Assembly (NCBI GenBank): GCA_023460055.1
Contig: JAEWRJ010000129.1
Location: 1-5,262 of the forward strand
From: Bacillota bacterium
GTDB lineage: Bacteria; Bacillota; Clostridia; Christensenellales; Aristaeellaceae
Reading direction: 5' to 3'
DNA: 5,262 bases
In this document: positions 1 through 5,262 of the stretch, in pieces
Layout of the letters: each line of letters starts with the position of its first letter
Numbering within the stretch: position 1 is the first letter of the stretch
The notes under the pieces: generated by a model
What the model saw: the letters and a program-made list of their open reading frames with translations, nothing else
Databases searched by the model: none
Told to the model about the DNA's origin: nothing
Made by a program: the position numbers and the translations under genes

Positions 1-481
1 CTATGCCAACCTGTGCGACGCCTACCATGTCACCGCCCCGCAGCCGGAAGCGCTTCCCGCCGCCAGGGCAATCAGTATGGCGATGCAGGAGGCCGGGATC
101 ACCCCCGATCAGGCGGGCGATCTCTACATCAACGCGCACGGTACCTCCACCCCGCTCAATGACAAGACAGAGACTTTGGCGATCAAGCGCGCGCTGGGCG
201 ATGCGGCCTATCAGGCCGCCATCAGCTCCACCAAGTCGATGACCGGGCACATGCTGGGCGCCGCGGGCGGGGTGGAAGCCATCGCCGCGGCTATGGCCTT
301 AAAAGACGGCGTGCTGCCGCCCACCATCGGCTACGGGGAGCCGGACCCGGAGTGCGACCTGGATTATGTGCCCAATCAGGCACGCCCGGCGCAAAAGAGC
401 TACGCGCTATCGCTGTCGCTGGGCTTTGGCGGGCACAACGCGGTGCTGGCCCTGAAGCGTTTTGAGGAGGCGGGGGCATGA
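1..481 (+). CDS. fabF: FabF, beta-ketoacyl-ACP synthase II (5' truncated by window edge)
   Basis: C-terminal 159 codons of the elongating ketosynthase, which condenses malonyl-ACP with acyl-ACP in the cytoplasm. The first full codon is at position 2 and the gene began upstream, so the active-site Cys is outside the window. Two catalytic motifs are visible: INAHGTSTPLND with the catalytic His at fragment residue 46, and STKSMTGHMLGAAGG with Lys78 and the second catalytic His83. The PDPECDLDYVPN segment and the GFGGHN end motif (residues 141-146) are also typical of FabF. One oddity is that the stretch before GFGGHN reads ALSLSL where the family has (A/C)(L/M)SNS(F/L), so a normally conserved Asn is Leu at residue 138. 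The stop codon overlaps the accB start (ATGA, 478-481). The family assignment is secure. Confidence 0.96.
   Translation, partial: YANLCDAYHVTAPQPEALPAARAISMAMQEAGITPDQAGDLYINAHGTSTPLNDKTETLAIKRALGDAAYQAAISSTKSMTGHMLGAAGGVEAIAAAMALKDGVLPPTIGYGEPDPECDLDYVPNQARPAQKSYALSLSLGFGGHNAVLALKRFEEAGA
464..470 (+). promoter_or_regulatory. Shine-Dalgarno site for accB
   Basis: GAGGAGG ends 7 nt before the accB ATG at 478 and lies inside the last codons of fabF. It is a near-perfect anti-16S match, which supports the ATG at 478 and the 4-nt overlap with the fabF stop. Confidence 0.85.
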
Positions 482-939
482 ATTTACGCCAGATCAGGGA
501 ACTGGTGCGGCTGCTGGAATCGTCCGGCCTGTCCGTGCTGGAGATAGAAGAAAATGACCTGCGCGTCAGGCTGGAAAAAGGGCAGACCGCTGGGTTTGCG
601 CAGCCTGTTCCGGCGGCCCTGCCCCAGGCGGTGCCCGCGGCCCTGCAGGCGCAGACAGCGCCTGCCCCGGCCCCGGTGCCCGACGGCACTGTGGATTTCA
701 ACCGCCTGAAGGAAGTGAAGTCGCCCCTGGTGGGCATCTTCTACGCCGCCCCCTCGCCCGGCGCCGAGCCATTTGCCGGGGTGGGCAGCAGGGTTAAAAA
801 AGGCGATGTACTCTGCGTGGTCGAGGCCATGAAGCTGATGAATGAGATCACCGCGGACGCGGACGGCGAGGTCATCGATGTCTGCGTACAGAACGGGCAG
901 GTGGTCGAGTTCGGCCAGATCTTGTTTAAGTTATACTGA
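478..939 (+). CDS. accB: AccB, biotin carboxyl carrier protein of acetyl-CoA carboxylase
   Basis: 153-residue carrier subunit that shuttles CO2 on biotin between AccC and the AccA/AccD carboxyltransferase. Residues 1-35 form the usual N-terminal segment, beginning MNLRQIRELVRLLESSGL. Residues about 40-69 are an Ala/Pro/Gln-rich flexible linker. Residues about 80-153 are the biotinyl domain. The biotin attachment motif is EAMKLMNE, with the modified Lys at residue 119 (codon 832-834). The YAAPSPGAEPF segment (89-99) corresponds to the 'thumb' that marks bacterial AccB and separates it from the carriers of other biotin enzymes. Length is normal (E. coli 156). The start overlaps the fabF stop and has a strong Shine-Dalgarno site. 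No biotin ligase gene is in the window, so a BirA encoded elsewhere must load the biotin. Assignment is firm. Confidence 0.97.
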   Translation: MNLRQIRELVRLLESSGLSVLEIEENDLRVRLEKGQTAGFAQPVPAALPQAVPAALQAQTAPAPAPVPDGTVDFNRLKEVKSPLVGIFYAAPSPGAEPFAGVGSRVKKGDVLCVVEAMKLMNEITADADGEVIDVCVQNGQVVEFGQILFKLY

Positions 940-941
940 TT

Positions 942-947
942 GGAAGG
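942..947 (+). promoter_or_regulatory. Shine-Dalgarno site that decides the fabZ start
   Basis: GGAAGG sits 7 nt before the ATG at 955, in the short AT-richer gap after accB. This spacing favours ATG 955 over the in-frame TTG at 940, which directly follows the accB stop and would lie upstream of this site. Confidence 0.8.
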
Positions 948-954
948 TAAATAT

Positions 955-1374
955 ATGGACCGTGAAGAACTGATGCGGATCGTTCCCCACCGCCCGCCGA
1001 TGCTGCTGGTGGATGAGGTGCGCCTGGAGGACGGAGGCTCGCTGGCCAGCTATACCGTGCGCGGGGACGAGTGGTTTTTGCAGGGGCATTTCCCCGGCAA
1101 CCCCGTGGTGCCCGGCGTCGTGCTGTGCGAAATGCTGGCGCAGGCGGGCTGCCTTTTGATCGCCGACCAGCTGGCCGGCAAAACGCCCTACCTGACCGGC
1201 ATCAAGAACGCGCGGTTCCGCCGCAAGGTCAAGCCCGGGGATACGCTGTCCATCCGCTGCGAGGGCCAGGCGAAAAAGCCCCCTTTCATGTTCATCAAGG
1301 CGGAGGGAAGCGTGGCGGGGGAGCCGGCGGTCAGCGGCGAGTTCTCCTTCGTTATCGAAGGCGGGGAGGGATAG
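955..1374 (+). CDS. fabZ: FabZ, 3-hydroxyacyl-ACP dehydratase
   Basis: 139-residue single hot-dog-fold dehydratase that removes water from 3-hydroxyacyl-ACP to give trans-2-enoyl-ACP. The N-terminus carries PHRPPMLLVDEV, the Firmicutes version of the FabZ PHRxPxLLVD signature. The active-site helix region QGHFPGNPVVPG holds the catalytic His45, and CEMLAQAG holds the catalytic Glu59. The length suits FabZ (about 140-150) rather than FabA (about 170). I start it at ATG 955 because of the upstream GGAAGG; a TTG at 940 would add five residues. The gene sits between accB and accC, a placement known from streptococcal and clostridial FASII operons. FabZ-type and isomerising FabN-type enzymes cannot be reliably told apart by eye, so double-bond isomerisation is not excluded. 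No FabM or FabA gene is in the window. Confidence 0.94.
   Translation: MDREELMRIVPHRPPMLLVDEVRLEDGGSLASYTVRGDEWFLQGHFPGNPVVPGVVLCEMLAQAGCLLIADQLAGKTPYLTGIKNARFRRKVKPGDTLSIRCEGQAKKPPFMFIKAEGSVAGEPAVSGEFSFVIEGGEG
1363..1370 (+). promoter_or_regulatory. Shine-Dalgarno site supporting the TTG start of accC
   Basis: GGGGAGGG overlaps the last codons of fabZ and ends 8 nt before the TTG at 1379. This is normal initiation spacing and is the main nucleotide evidence for the non-ATG start. Confidence 0.7.
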
Positions 1375-1378
1375 GCCC

Positions 1379-2713
1379 TTGTTTTCTAAGATACTCATCG
1401 CCAACCGCGGGGAGATCGCGGTGCGGCTGATACGCGCCTGCAGGGAGATGGGCGTCAGCACTGTCGCGGTCTATTCCGAGGCGGACAGGGACGCGCTGCA
1501 TGTCCATCTGGCGGATGAAAGCGTGTGCATTGGCCCCGCGCCTGCCAAGGACAGCTACCTCAACATGAAAGCCGTCCTGTCGGCCGCCATGGTCACCGGG
1601 GCGCAGGCCGTGCATCCGGGCTATGGCCTGCTGTCGGAAAACGCCCGCTTCGCCCGGCTGTGCGCCGCCTGCGGGCTTTGCTTTATCGGCCCGCCGGCGG
1701 ACGTGATCTCGCGCATGGGCGATAAGGATGCCGCCCGCAGGACCATGAAGGCGGCGGGCGTGCCGGTGATACCGGGCACCGAGAAGCTGGAGAGTGCCCT
1801 GGAAGCCGGGAAGGCCGCGCTGGAGGTGGGTTATCCCCTCCTCATCAAGGCCAGCGCCGGGGGCGGCGGGCGGGGCATCCGCCTGGTCACCGGGCCCGAT
1901 CAGCTGGAGCGCCAATTCAACGCGGCGTCGCAGGAGGCGCTGAGCGCTTTTGGGTGCGGCGATGTGTATATGGAGAAATACCTGCGGCCCGTCAAGCACA
2001 TTGAGGTGCAGGTGCTGTGCGACAAGCACGGCAGCCATGTGGCCCTGGGCGAGCGCGACTGCTCCGTCCAGCGGCGCAATCAGAAGCTGCTGGAGGAAAG
2101 CCCCTCGCCCGGCATCAGCGAAGCGCTGCGGCAGGAGTTGATCAGCTGTTCCGTGCGGGCGGCGAAGGCCGTCGGATACGAAAACGCGGGCACCATCGAA
2201 TACTTGCTGGACCGGGACAACAATTTCTACTTTATGGAGATGAACACCCGCCTGCAGGTGGAGCACCCCGTGACCGAGATGGTCACAGGGATCGACCTGG
2301 TCAAGTGGCAGCTGCGCATCGCGGCGGGCCAGCCCCTTAACTTCACGCAGGAGGATGTGCGCATCTCCGGCTGCGCCATCGAGTGCCGCATCAACGCGGA
2401 GGACCCGGCCAGGGGCAATATGCCCTGCGCCGGGAAGGTCACGCTGCTGCACGCGCCCGGCGGCCCCTGGGTGCGCCTGGATACGGCGCTGTACCAGGAT
2501 TATGTGGTGCCGCCCTTTTACGATTCCATGATCGCCAAGCTGATCGTCCACGCCAAGACGCGCGAGGAGGCCCTGCGCAAGATGCAGGCCGCCCTGGGCG
2601 AGCTGGTCATCGAGGGGGTGGCGCACAACAGCGAGCTGCAGATGGAGCTTTTGCAGGACGAGCGCTTTATCGCCGGCAGCTATACCACGGATTTCATGAG
2701 CAAGTGGGGGTAA
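1379..2713 (+). CDS. accC: AccC, biotin carboxylase subunit of acetyl-CoA carboxylase
   Basis: 444-residue ATP-grasp enzyme that carboxylates AccB-biotin using ATP and bicarbonate (E. coli 449 residues). It has an N-terminal preATP-grasp domain starting FSKILIANRGEIAVR, an ATP-grasp core and a C-terminal biotin carboxylase domain from about residue 330. Visible functional residues, by correspondence with E. coli: Lys116 (MGDK), Lys157 before the glycine loop SAGGGGRG, His207, Lys236 (RRNQK), Glu274, Glu287, Asn289, Arg291 and Glu295 in EMNTRLQVEH, and Arg337 (ECRINAEDP). The start is TTG at 1379, 4 nt after the fabZ stop; the conserved protein begins immediately there, and a G-rich Shine-Dalgarno site precedes it. 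A minor oddity is PCAG at 349-352, where PSPG is usual. It could be mistaken for other biotin-dependent carboxylase subunits, but length and context fit AccC. Confidence 0.97.
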   Translation: MFSKILIANRGEIAVRLIRACREMGVSTVAVYSEADRDALHVHLADESVCIGPAPAKDSYLNMKAVLSAAMVTGAQAVHPGYGLLSENARFARLCAACGLCFIGPPADVISRMGDKDAARRTMKAAGVPVIPGTEKLESALEAGKAALEVGYPLLIKASAGGGGRGIRLVTGPDQLERQFNAASQEALSAFGCGDVYMEKYLRPVKHIEVQVLCDKHGSHVALGERDCSVQRRNQKLLEESPSPGISEALRQELISCSVRAAKAVGYENAGTIEYLLDRDNNFYFMEMNTRLQVEHPVTEMVTGIDLVKWQLRIAAGQPLNFTQEDVRISGCAIECRINAEDPARGNMPCAGKVTLLHAPGGPWVRLDTALYQDYVVPPFYDSMIAKLIVHAKTREEALRKMQAALGELVIEGVAHNSELQMELLQDERFIAGSYTTDFMSKWG

Positions 2714-2716
2714 GAC

Positions 2717-3571
2717 GTGTTAAGCAAGCATGTGTTCAGGCGGCCGCGCAACACGCTGGAAAGCGAACGGAGCGAAATATTCCCGGCAGTGCCGGAGGAT
2801 CTCTACCTCAAGTGCGCGGGCTGCGAGGGCACCTTTTTACGCGATGAGTTCCAGCGGGCGATGAAGGTCTGCCCCTTTTGCGGGCAGCTGTCGCGCCTGG
2901 GCGCGCGCGAACGCCTGGATTCCCTGTGCGATGCCGGCAGCTTCAGCGAATTGTTCTCTGATCTGGTGTCAAGCGACCCGCTGAATTTCCCCGGCTACGG
3001 CGAGAAGCTGGCCAGGGCGGCGGAGGAGAGCGGAGAAAACGAGGGCGTCATCTGCGGCCTGGGCGCGGTGGACAATATACCGGCCGCTGTCTTCGCGATG
3101 GAGCCGGGCTTTATGCTGGGCTCCATGGGCGTGGCGGTGGGCGAGAAGATCACCCGCCTGTTTGAGCTGGCGGCCGGGCAGGGCCTGCCTGTCATCGGCT
3201 TCACATTGTCTGGCGGCGCGCGCATGCAGGAAGGCATCCTCTCGCTGATGCAGATGGCCAAGACCTCAGGAGCCGTCAAACTGCATTCGGACGCGGGACT
3301 TTTGTATATCGCCGTGCTCTGCGACCCGACGATGGGCGGCGTGACGGCCAGCTTCGCGATGGAGGCGGATATCATCCTGGCGGAGCCGGGTGCCTTGATC
3401 GGCTTCGCCGGCCCCCGCGTGATCGAGCAGACCATCCGCCAGACCCTGCCCGAGGGCTTCCAGCGGGCGGAGTTTTTACTGGAAAAGGGCTTTATTGATG
3501 CCATTGTGCCGCGCGCAGCGCTGCGGGAGACGATCGCCCGGCTGCTTGGGCTGCACAGGAGGGATGCCTGA
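2717..3571 (+). CDS. accD: AccD, acetyl-CoA carboxylase carboxyltransferase beta subunit
   Basis: 284-residue beta subunit that, with AccA, transfers the carboxyl group from biotin to acetyl-CoA to form malonyl-CoA. An N-terminal four-Cys zinc ribbon is complete: Cys33 and Cys36 (LKCAGC), then Cys52 and Cys55 (VCPFC). The crotonase-like core follows, with the family landmarks GFMLGSMG (131-138), SGGARMQE (165-172), LMQMAKTS (177-184), DPTMGGVTASFAM (203-215) and IGFAGPRVIEQT (228-239). Length is close to E. coli AccD (304), which has a longer C-terminal tail. Start is GTG at 2717, 3 nt after the accC stop. Upstream there is only a weak G-run (2706-2710), so translation probably depends on coupling to accC. 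A later GTG at 2732 is possible but has no better site. The stop overlaps the accA start by 1 nt. Confidence 0.96.
   Translation: MLSKHVFRRPRNTLESERSEIFPAVPEDLYLKCAGCEGTFLRDEFQRAMKVCPFCGQLSRLGARERLDSLCDAGSFSELFSDLVSSDPLNFPGYGEKLARAAEESGENEGVICGLGAVDNIPAAVFAMEPGFMLGSMGVAVGEKITRLFELAAGQGLPVIGFTLSGGARMQEGILSLMQMAKTSGAVKLHSDAGLLYIAVLCDPTMGGVTASFAMEADIILAEPGALIGFAGPRVIEQTIRQTLPEGFQRAEFLLEKGFIDAIVPRAALRETIARLLGLHRRDA
3557..3563 (+). promoter_or_regulatory. Shine-Dalgarno site for accA
   Basis: AGGAGGG lies inside the last codons of accD, 7 nt before the accA ATG at 3571. It is a strong, well-spaced site and contrasts with the weak one in front of accD. Confidence 0.85.
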
Positions 3572-4341
3572 TGAGCGCGTATGATATCCTGCAGGCGGCC
3601 AGAGCGCCCCAGCGGCCGACAGGCAGAGACTTTATCAGCCGGCTGACGGAAGACTTTATCGAGCTGCACGGCGACCGAAGCTTTGGGGATGACGGGGCCG
3701 TCATCGGGGGCATCGGCCGGGTGGGCGGCCAGATCGTCACGGTCATCGCCCTTGACAAGGGGCACGACACAGCGGAGCGGGTGGAGCGCAATTTCGGCTC
3801 CGCGCATCCCGAAGGTTACCGCAAGGCGCTGCGTCTGATGAAGCAGGCCGAGAAATTCGCTCGCCCGGTGCTGTGCTTTGTGGATACATCCGGGGCCTAC
3901 TGCGGCATCGGCGCTGAGGAGCGCGGCCAGGGACAGGCCATCGCCCGGAACCTCATGGAGATGATGTGGCTGAAGACCCCGGTGCTGTCCATCCTCATCG
4001 GTGAGGGCGGCAGCGGCGGCGCGCTGGGCCTGGCTGTGGCCGATGAGGTATGGATGCTGGAAAACGCGGTGTATTCGGTGATCTCGCCGGAGGGCTGCGC
4101 CAGCATCCTGTGGAAGGATGCCGCCAGGGCCCCCGAGGCCGCGGAGTGCCTGCGCATCACGGCGCCGGATCTGCTGCGCCTGGGCGTCATCGAGCGGATC
4201 ATCCGGGAGGAAGAAGGCATGTTCGCCTCACTTGCGGAGCAGATCGCCGGGTTCTTTTCACAACGTAAATTATTGCCGGGGGAGGCGCTGGCCTCCGCCC
4301 GCTATGGACGCTTCAGGAAAATGGGGGAGGCTTCACTATGA
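3571..4341 (+). CDS. accA: AccA, acetyl-CoA carboxylase carboxyltransferase alpha subunit (short form)
   Basis: 256-residue alpha subunit, partner of AccD in the carboxyltransferase heterotetramer. Landmarks: APQRPTGRDFI (12-22), ELHGDR (31-36), NFGSAHPEGYRKALRLM (74-90), GAEERGQGQAIARNL (114-128), the glycine-rich oxyanion segment IGEGGSGGALG (143-153) and the very conserved YSVISPEGCASILWK (168-182). About 50-60 N-terminal residues of the E. coli protein (319 residues) are absent, as in many Firmicutes short AccA proteins. The strong Shine-Dalgarno site at the ATG shows that this is the true start, not a truncation. At 105-112 the motif reads DTSGAYCG, against DTPGAYPG in E. coli. The ATG shares one base with the accD stop, and the stop overlaps the next gene by 4 nt. 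Assignment is firm. Confidence 0.96.
   Translation: MSAYDILQAARAPQRPTGRDFISRLTEDFIELHGDRSFGDDGAVIGGIGRVGGQIVTVIALDKGHDTAERVERNFGSAHPEGYRKALRLMKQAEKFARPVLCFVDTSGAYCGIGAEERGQGQAIARNLMEMMWLKTPVLSILIGEGGSGGALGLAVADEVWMLENAVYSVISPEGCASILWKDAARAPEAAECLRITAPDLLRLGVIERIIREEEGMFASLAEQIAGFFSQRKLLPGEALASARYGRFRKMGEASL
4326..4330 (+). promoter_or_regulatory. Shine-Dalgarno site for the degV-family gene
   Basis: GGAGG, within a longer G-rich run (4323-4330), ends 7 nt before the ATG at 4338. It lies inside the last codons of accA and supports a genuine overlapping start. Confidence 0.8.
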
Positions 4342-5162
4342 TAGCCATTGTAGCTGACAGCACGGTATGCGCCACGCGCGATCAGGCGCGGGCCATGGGT
4401 CTGACCGTCGTGCCCACCGGCTTTACCGCCGGCGCTGCGGCCTATACCGAGCGCTTTATGGACGACCGCGGGCCGGAGGAGACAAGGGAACTCACCCTGC
4501 AGCCGGACTGCAAGACCTCGCACGCGCCGGTGTCGGCCTTCCAGCAGGCCTTCGAGGGGCTGCTGGCGCAGGGCTTTGACATCCTGTGCCTCACGATTTC
4601 CTCACGGCTCAGCGGCGCCTATTCAAGCGCCAGCGTGGCCGCGCGGGAAACGGATGAAGGGCGCATCGCCGTCGTCGATTCGCAGACGACCTGCGGCGGC
4701 CTGTGGCTGCTTTGCAAAGCCGCCCGGGGGCTGGCCGATGCGGGCCTCGGCCTGTCTGATCTGGCCCTGCGCGTCAAGGAGCTTCGGCCCAAGGCGGGCA
4801 TTGTGTTTTCCGTTGAAAACATGGATGCGCTGCGCCGCAGCGGCCGCCTGGGGGTGATCCCCCAGTCCGTCGGCACTCTGCTGAATATCCGCCCCATCCT
4901 GCAGTGCCAGAACGGCTCCGTGGCGTCCGTGGGCGTGGCGAGGGGCCTGCAGGACCGCGTGCGCCAGATGCTGCGCCGCATCCCCGAAAAGCCGGTGGCC
5001 TTGATGCTCCACTACCTCCTGCCCGCCTCTACCTCCGAGGCGCTGCGCCAGGCGATCGAGCAGAAGTTCCAAGGCGTGCCGCTGTACACCGCCATCGGCG
5101 GGCCAGTGCTGGGTATTCACCTGGGTGCCGGGACGATTGGGGTATCGTGGATCACGGAGTAA
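4338..5162 (+). CDS. DegV-family protein, FakB-like fatty acid-binding protein
   Basis: 274-residue DegV-fold protein. Family members bind a fatty acid; the characterised FakB proteins present it to the kinase FakA, giving acyl phosphate for phospholipid synthesis. Family signatures: IVADST (4-9), KTSHAPVS (59-66, where TSQPSP-like is usual), LTISSRLSGAYSSA (85-98), VVDSQTTCGGLWLL (112-125), LRRSGRLG (165-172), LLNIRPIL (181-188) and the C-terminal IGGPVLGIHLGAGTIGV (253-269), whose His261 matches the conserved His near the ligand head group. The Thr/Ser of TSHAP and the Ser residues of SSRLSG are expected to contact the carboxylate. There is no signal peptide or membrane segment, so it is cytoplasmic. 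It overlaps accA by 4 nt, has a strong Shine-Dalgarno site and shares the GC-rich codon use of its neighbours, so it belongs to the operon. The fold assignment is firm; the fatty acid kinase role is inferred because no fakA is in view. Confidence 0.9.
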   Translation: MIAIVADSTVCATRDQARAMGLTVVPTGFTAGAAAYTERFMDDRGPEETRELTLQPDCKTSHAPVSAFQQAFEGLLAQGFDILCLTISSRLSGAYSSASVAARETDEGRIAVVDSQTTCGGLWLLCKAARGLADAGLGLSDLALRVKELRPKAGIVFSVENMDALRRSGRLGVIPQSVGTLLNIRPILQCQNGSVASVGVARGLQDRVRQMLRRIPEKPVALMLHYLLPASTSEALRQAIEQKFQGVPLYTAIGGPVLGIHLGAGTIGVSWITE

Positions 5163-5179
5163 GGATTGCGAGAATATTC

Positions 5180-5209
5180 AAGGGATGCTGTAAAACCGGC
5201 ATCCTTTTT
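5180..5209 (+). terminator. Rho-independent terminator of the FASII operon
   Basis: An 11-bp hairpin starts 17 nt after the degV-family stop. The 5' arm AAGGGATGCTG (5180-5190) pairs with CGGCATCCTTT (5197-5207), with two G-U wobbles and a 6-nt loop UAAAAC. A run of five T (5205-5209) follows and partly joins the stem base. Position and form indicate the end of the operon transcript. Confidence 0.85.
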
Positions 5210-5228
5210 GATTGTGGGGAAAGGACGT

Positions 5229-5243
5229 GGGGGGGGGGGGGGG
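5229..5243. repeat. 15-base G homopolymer near the window end
   Basis: Fifteen consecutive G, followed after TTAC by six more G (5248-5253). Nothing else in the window resembles it. It lies beyond the terminator and no gene covers it. It may be a sequencing or assembly artefact at a contig edge, or a genuine hypervariable G tract; the sequence alone cannot decide. The remaining bases from 5210 to 5262 show no other feature. Confidence 0.8.
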
Positions 5244-5262
5244 TTACGGGGGGCCACGGCAC

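Noticed and set aside
793..804. Run of six A in accB as a possible frameshift site
   Set aside because: In the reading frame it is simply AAA AAA (Lys-Lys). It does not have the X XXY YYZ phasing of a -1 slippery site, and the protein continues normally to its expected end.
940..954. TTG at 940 as an earlier start for fabZ
   Set aside because: The Shine-Dalgarno site lies downstream of it and is ideally spaced for ATG 955; the extra five residues are not part of the conserved protein.
1352..2626. Long open frame of 424 codons on the minus strand opposite accC
   Set aside because: It mirrors accC almost end to end, has a His/Gln/Ala-rich composition with no recognisable domain, and is the expected by-product of GC-rich codon bias on the coding strand.
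2732..2734. Alternative GTG start for accD
   Set aside because: It has no better ribosome binding site than GTG 2717 and would widen the gap to accC from 3 to 18 nt, so the upstream GTG is preferred, with modest certainty.
2995..3807. Open frame of 270 codons on the minus strand across the accD/accA junction
   Set aside because: It spans two well-conserved genes on the other strand, shows no family motif and has low-complexity Ser/Pro/Ala composition.
1..5162. Search for a mobile element, CRISPR array, tRNA/rRNA, riboswitch or internal promoter
   Set aside because: The coding genes leave no gap longer than 15 nt before 5163, and I saw no array-like repeats, inverted terminal repeats, transposase motifs or promoter in the gaps. 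The operon promoter and any FabT or FapR operator would be upstream of the window.
5210..5262. Start of a further gene after the terminator
   Set aside because: Only 53 bases remain, dominated by G runs, with no convincing start codon and ribosome binding site pair.

Overview
The window is a GC-rich, tightly packed block of bacterial type II fatty acid synthesis (FASII) genes, all on the + strand. In order they are the 3' end of fabF, then accB, fabZ, accC, accD, accA and a degV-family gene. A good intrinsic terminator follows at 5180-5209. This gene order, with fabZ between accB and accC and with accC-accD-accA as separate genes, is the Firmicutes arrangement known from streptococci and many Clostridia. 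High GC, frequent Shine-Dalgarno sequences, non-ATG starts and a short AccA without the N-terminal extension of the E. coli protein point to a high-GC clostridial (for example Oscillospiraceae-like) genome or metagenome contig. This placement is inference.

Layout: 1-481 is the C-terminal 159 codons of FabF (elongating ketosynthase). 478-939 is AccB (biotin carrier), 955-1374 FabZ (3-hydroxyacyl-ACP dehydratase), 1379-2713 AccC (biotin carboxylase, TTG start), 2717-3571 AccD (carboxyltransferase beta, GTG start) and 3571-4341 AccA (carboxyltransferase alpha). 4338-5162 is a DegV/FakB-like lipid-binding protein. Three junctions overlap (ATGA at 478-481, TGATG at 3569-3573, ATGA at 4338-4341) and the others are 3 to 15 nt apart. 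The set therefore reads as one transcript with translational coupling. No gene-free stretch over 300 bases exists; the longest is the last 100 bases, which hold the terminator and a poly-G-rich end.

Together the genes make malonyl-CoA and use it for elongation. AccC carboxylates the biotin on AccB, AccA/AccD pass the carboxyl group to acetyl-CoA, FabF condenses malonyl-ACP with the growing chain, and FabZ dehydrates the 3-hydroxy intermediate. The remaining steps (fabH, acpP, fabK/fabI, fabD, fabG and a possible FabT-type regulator) would be expected upstream of position 1, as would the promoter.

I found no evidence of a new defence, mobile or RNA-based system. The points most worth a second look are the degV/fakB-like gene overlapping accA, a Leu where FabF normally has a conserved Asn in a small hexamer repeat, and a 15-base G run at the window edge that may be a sequencing artefact.
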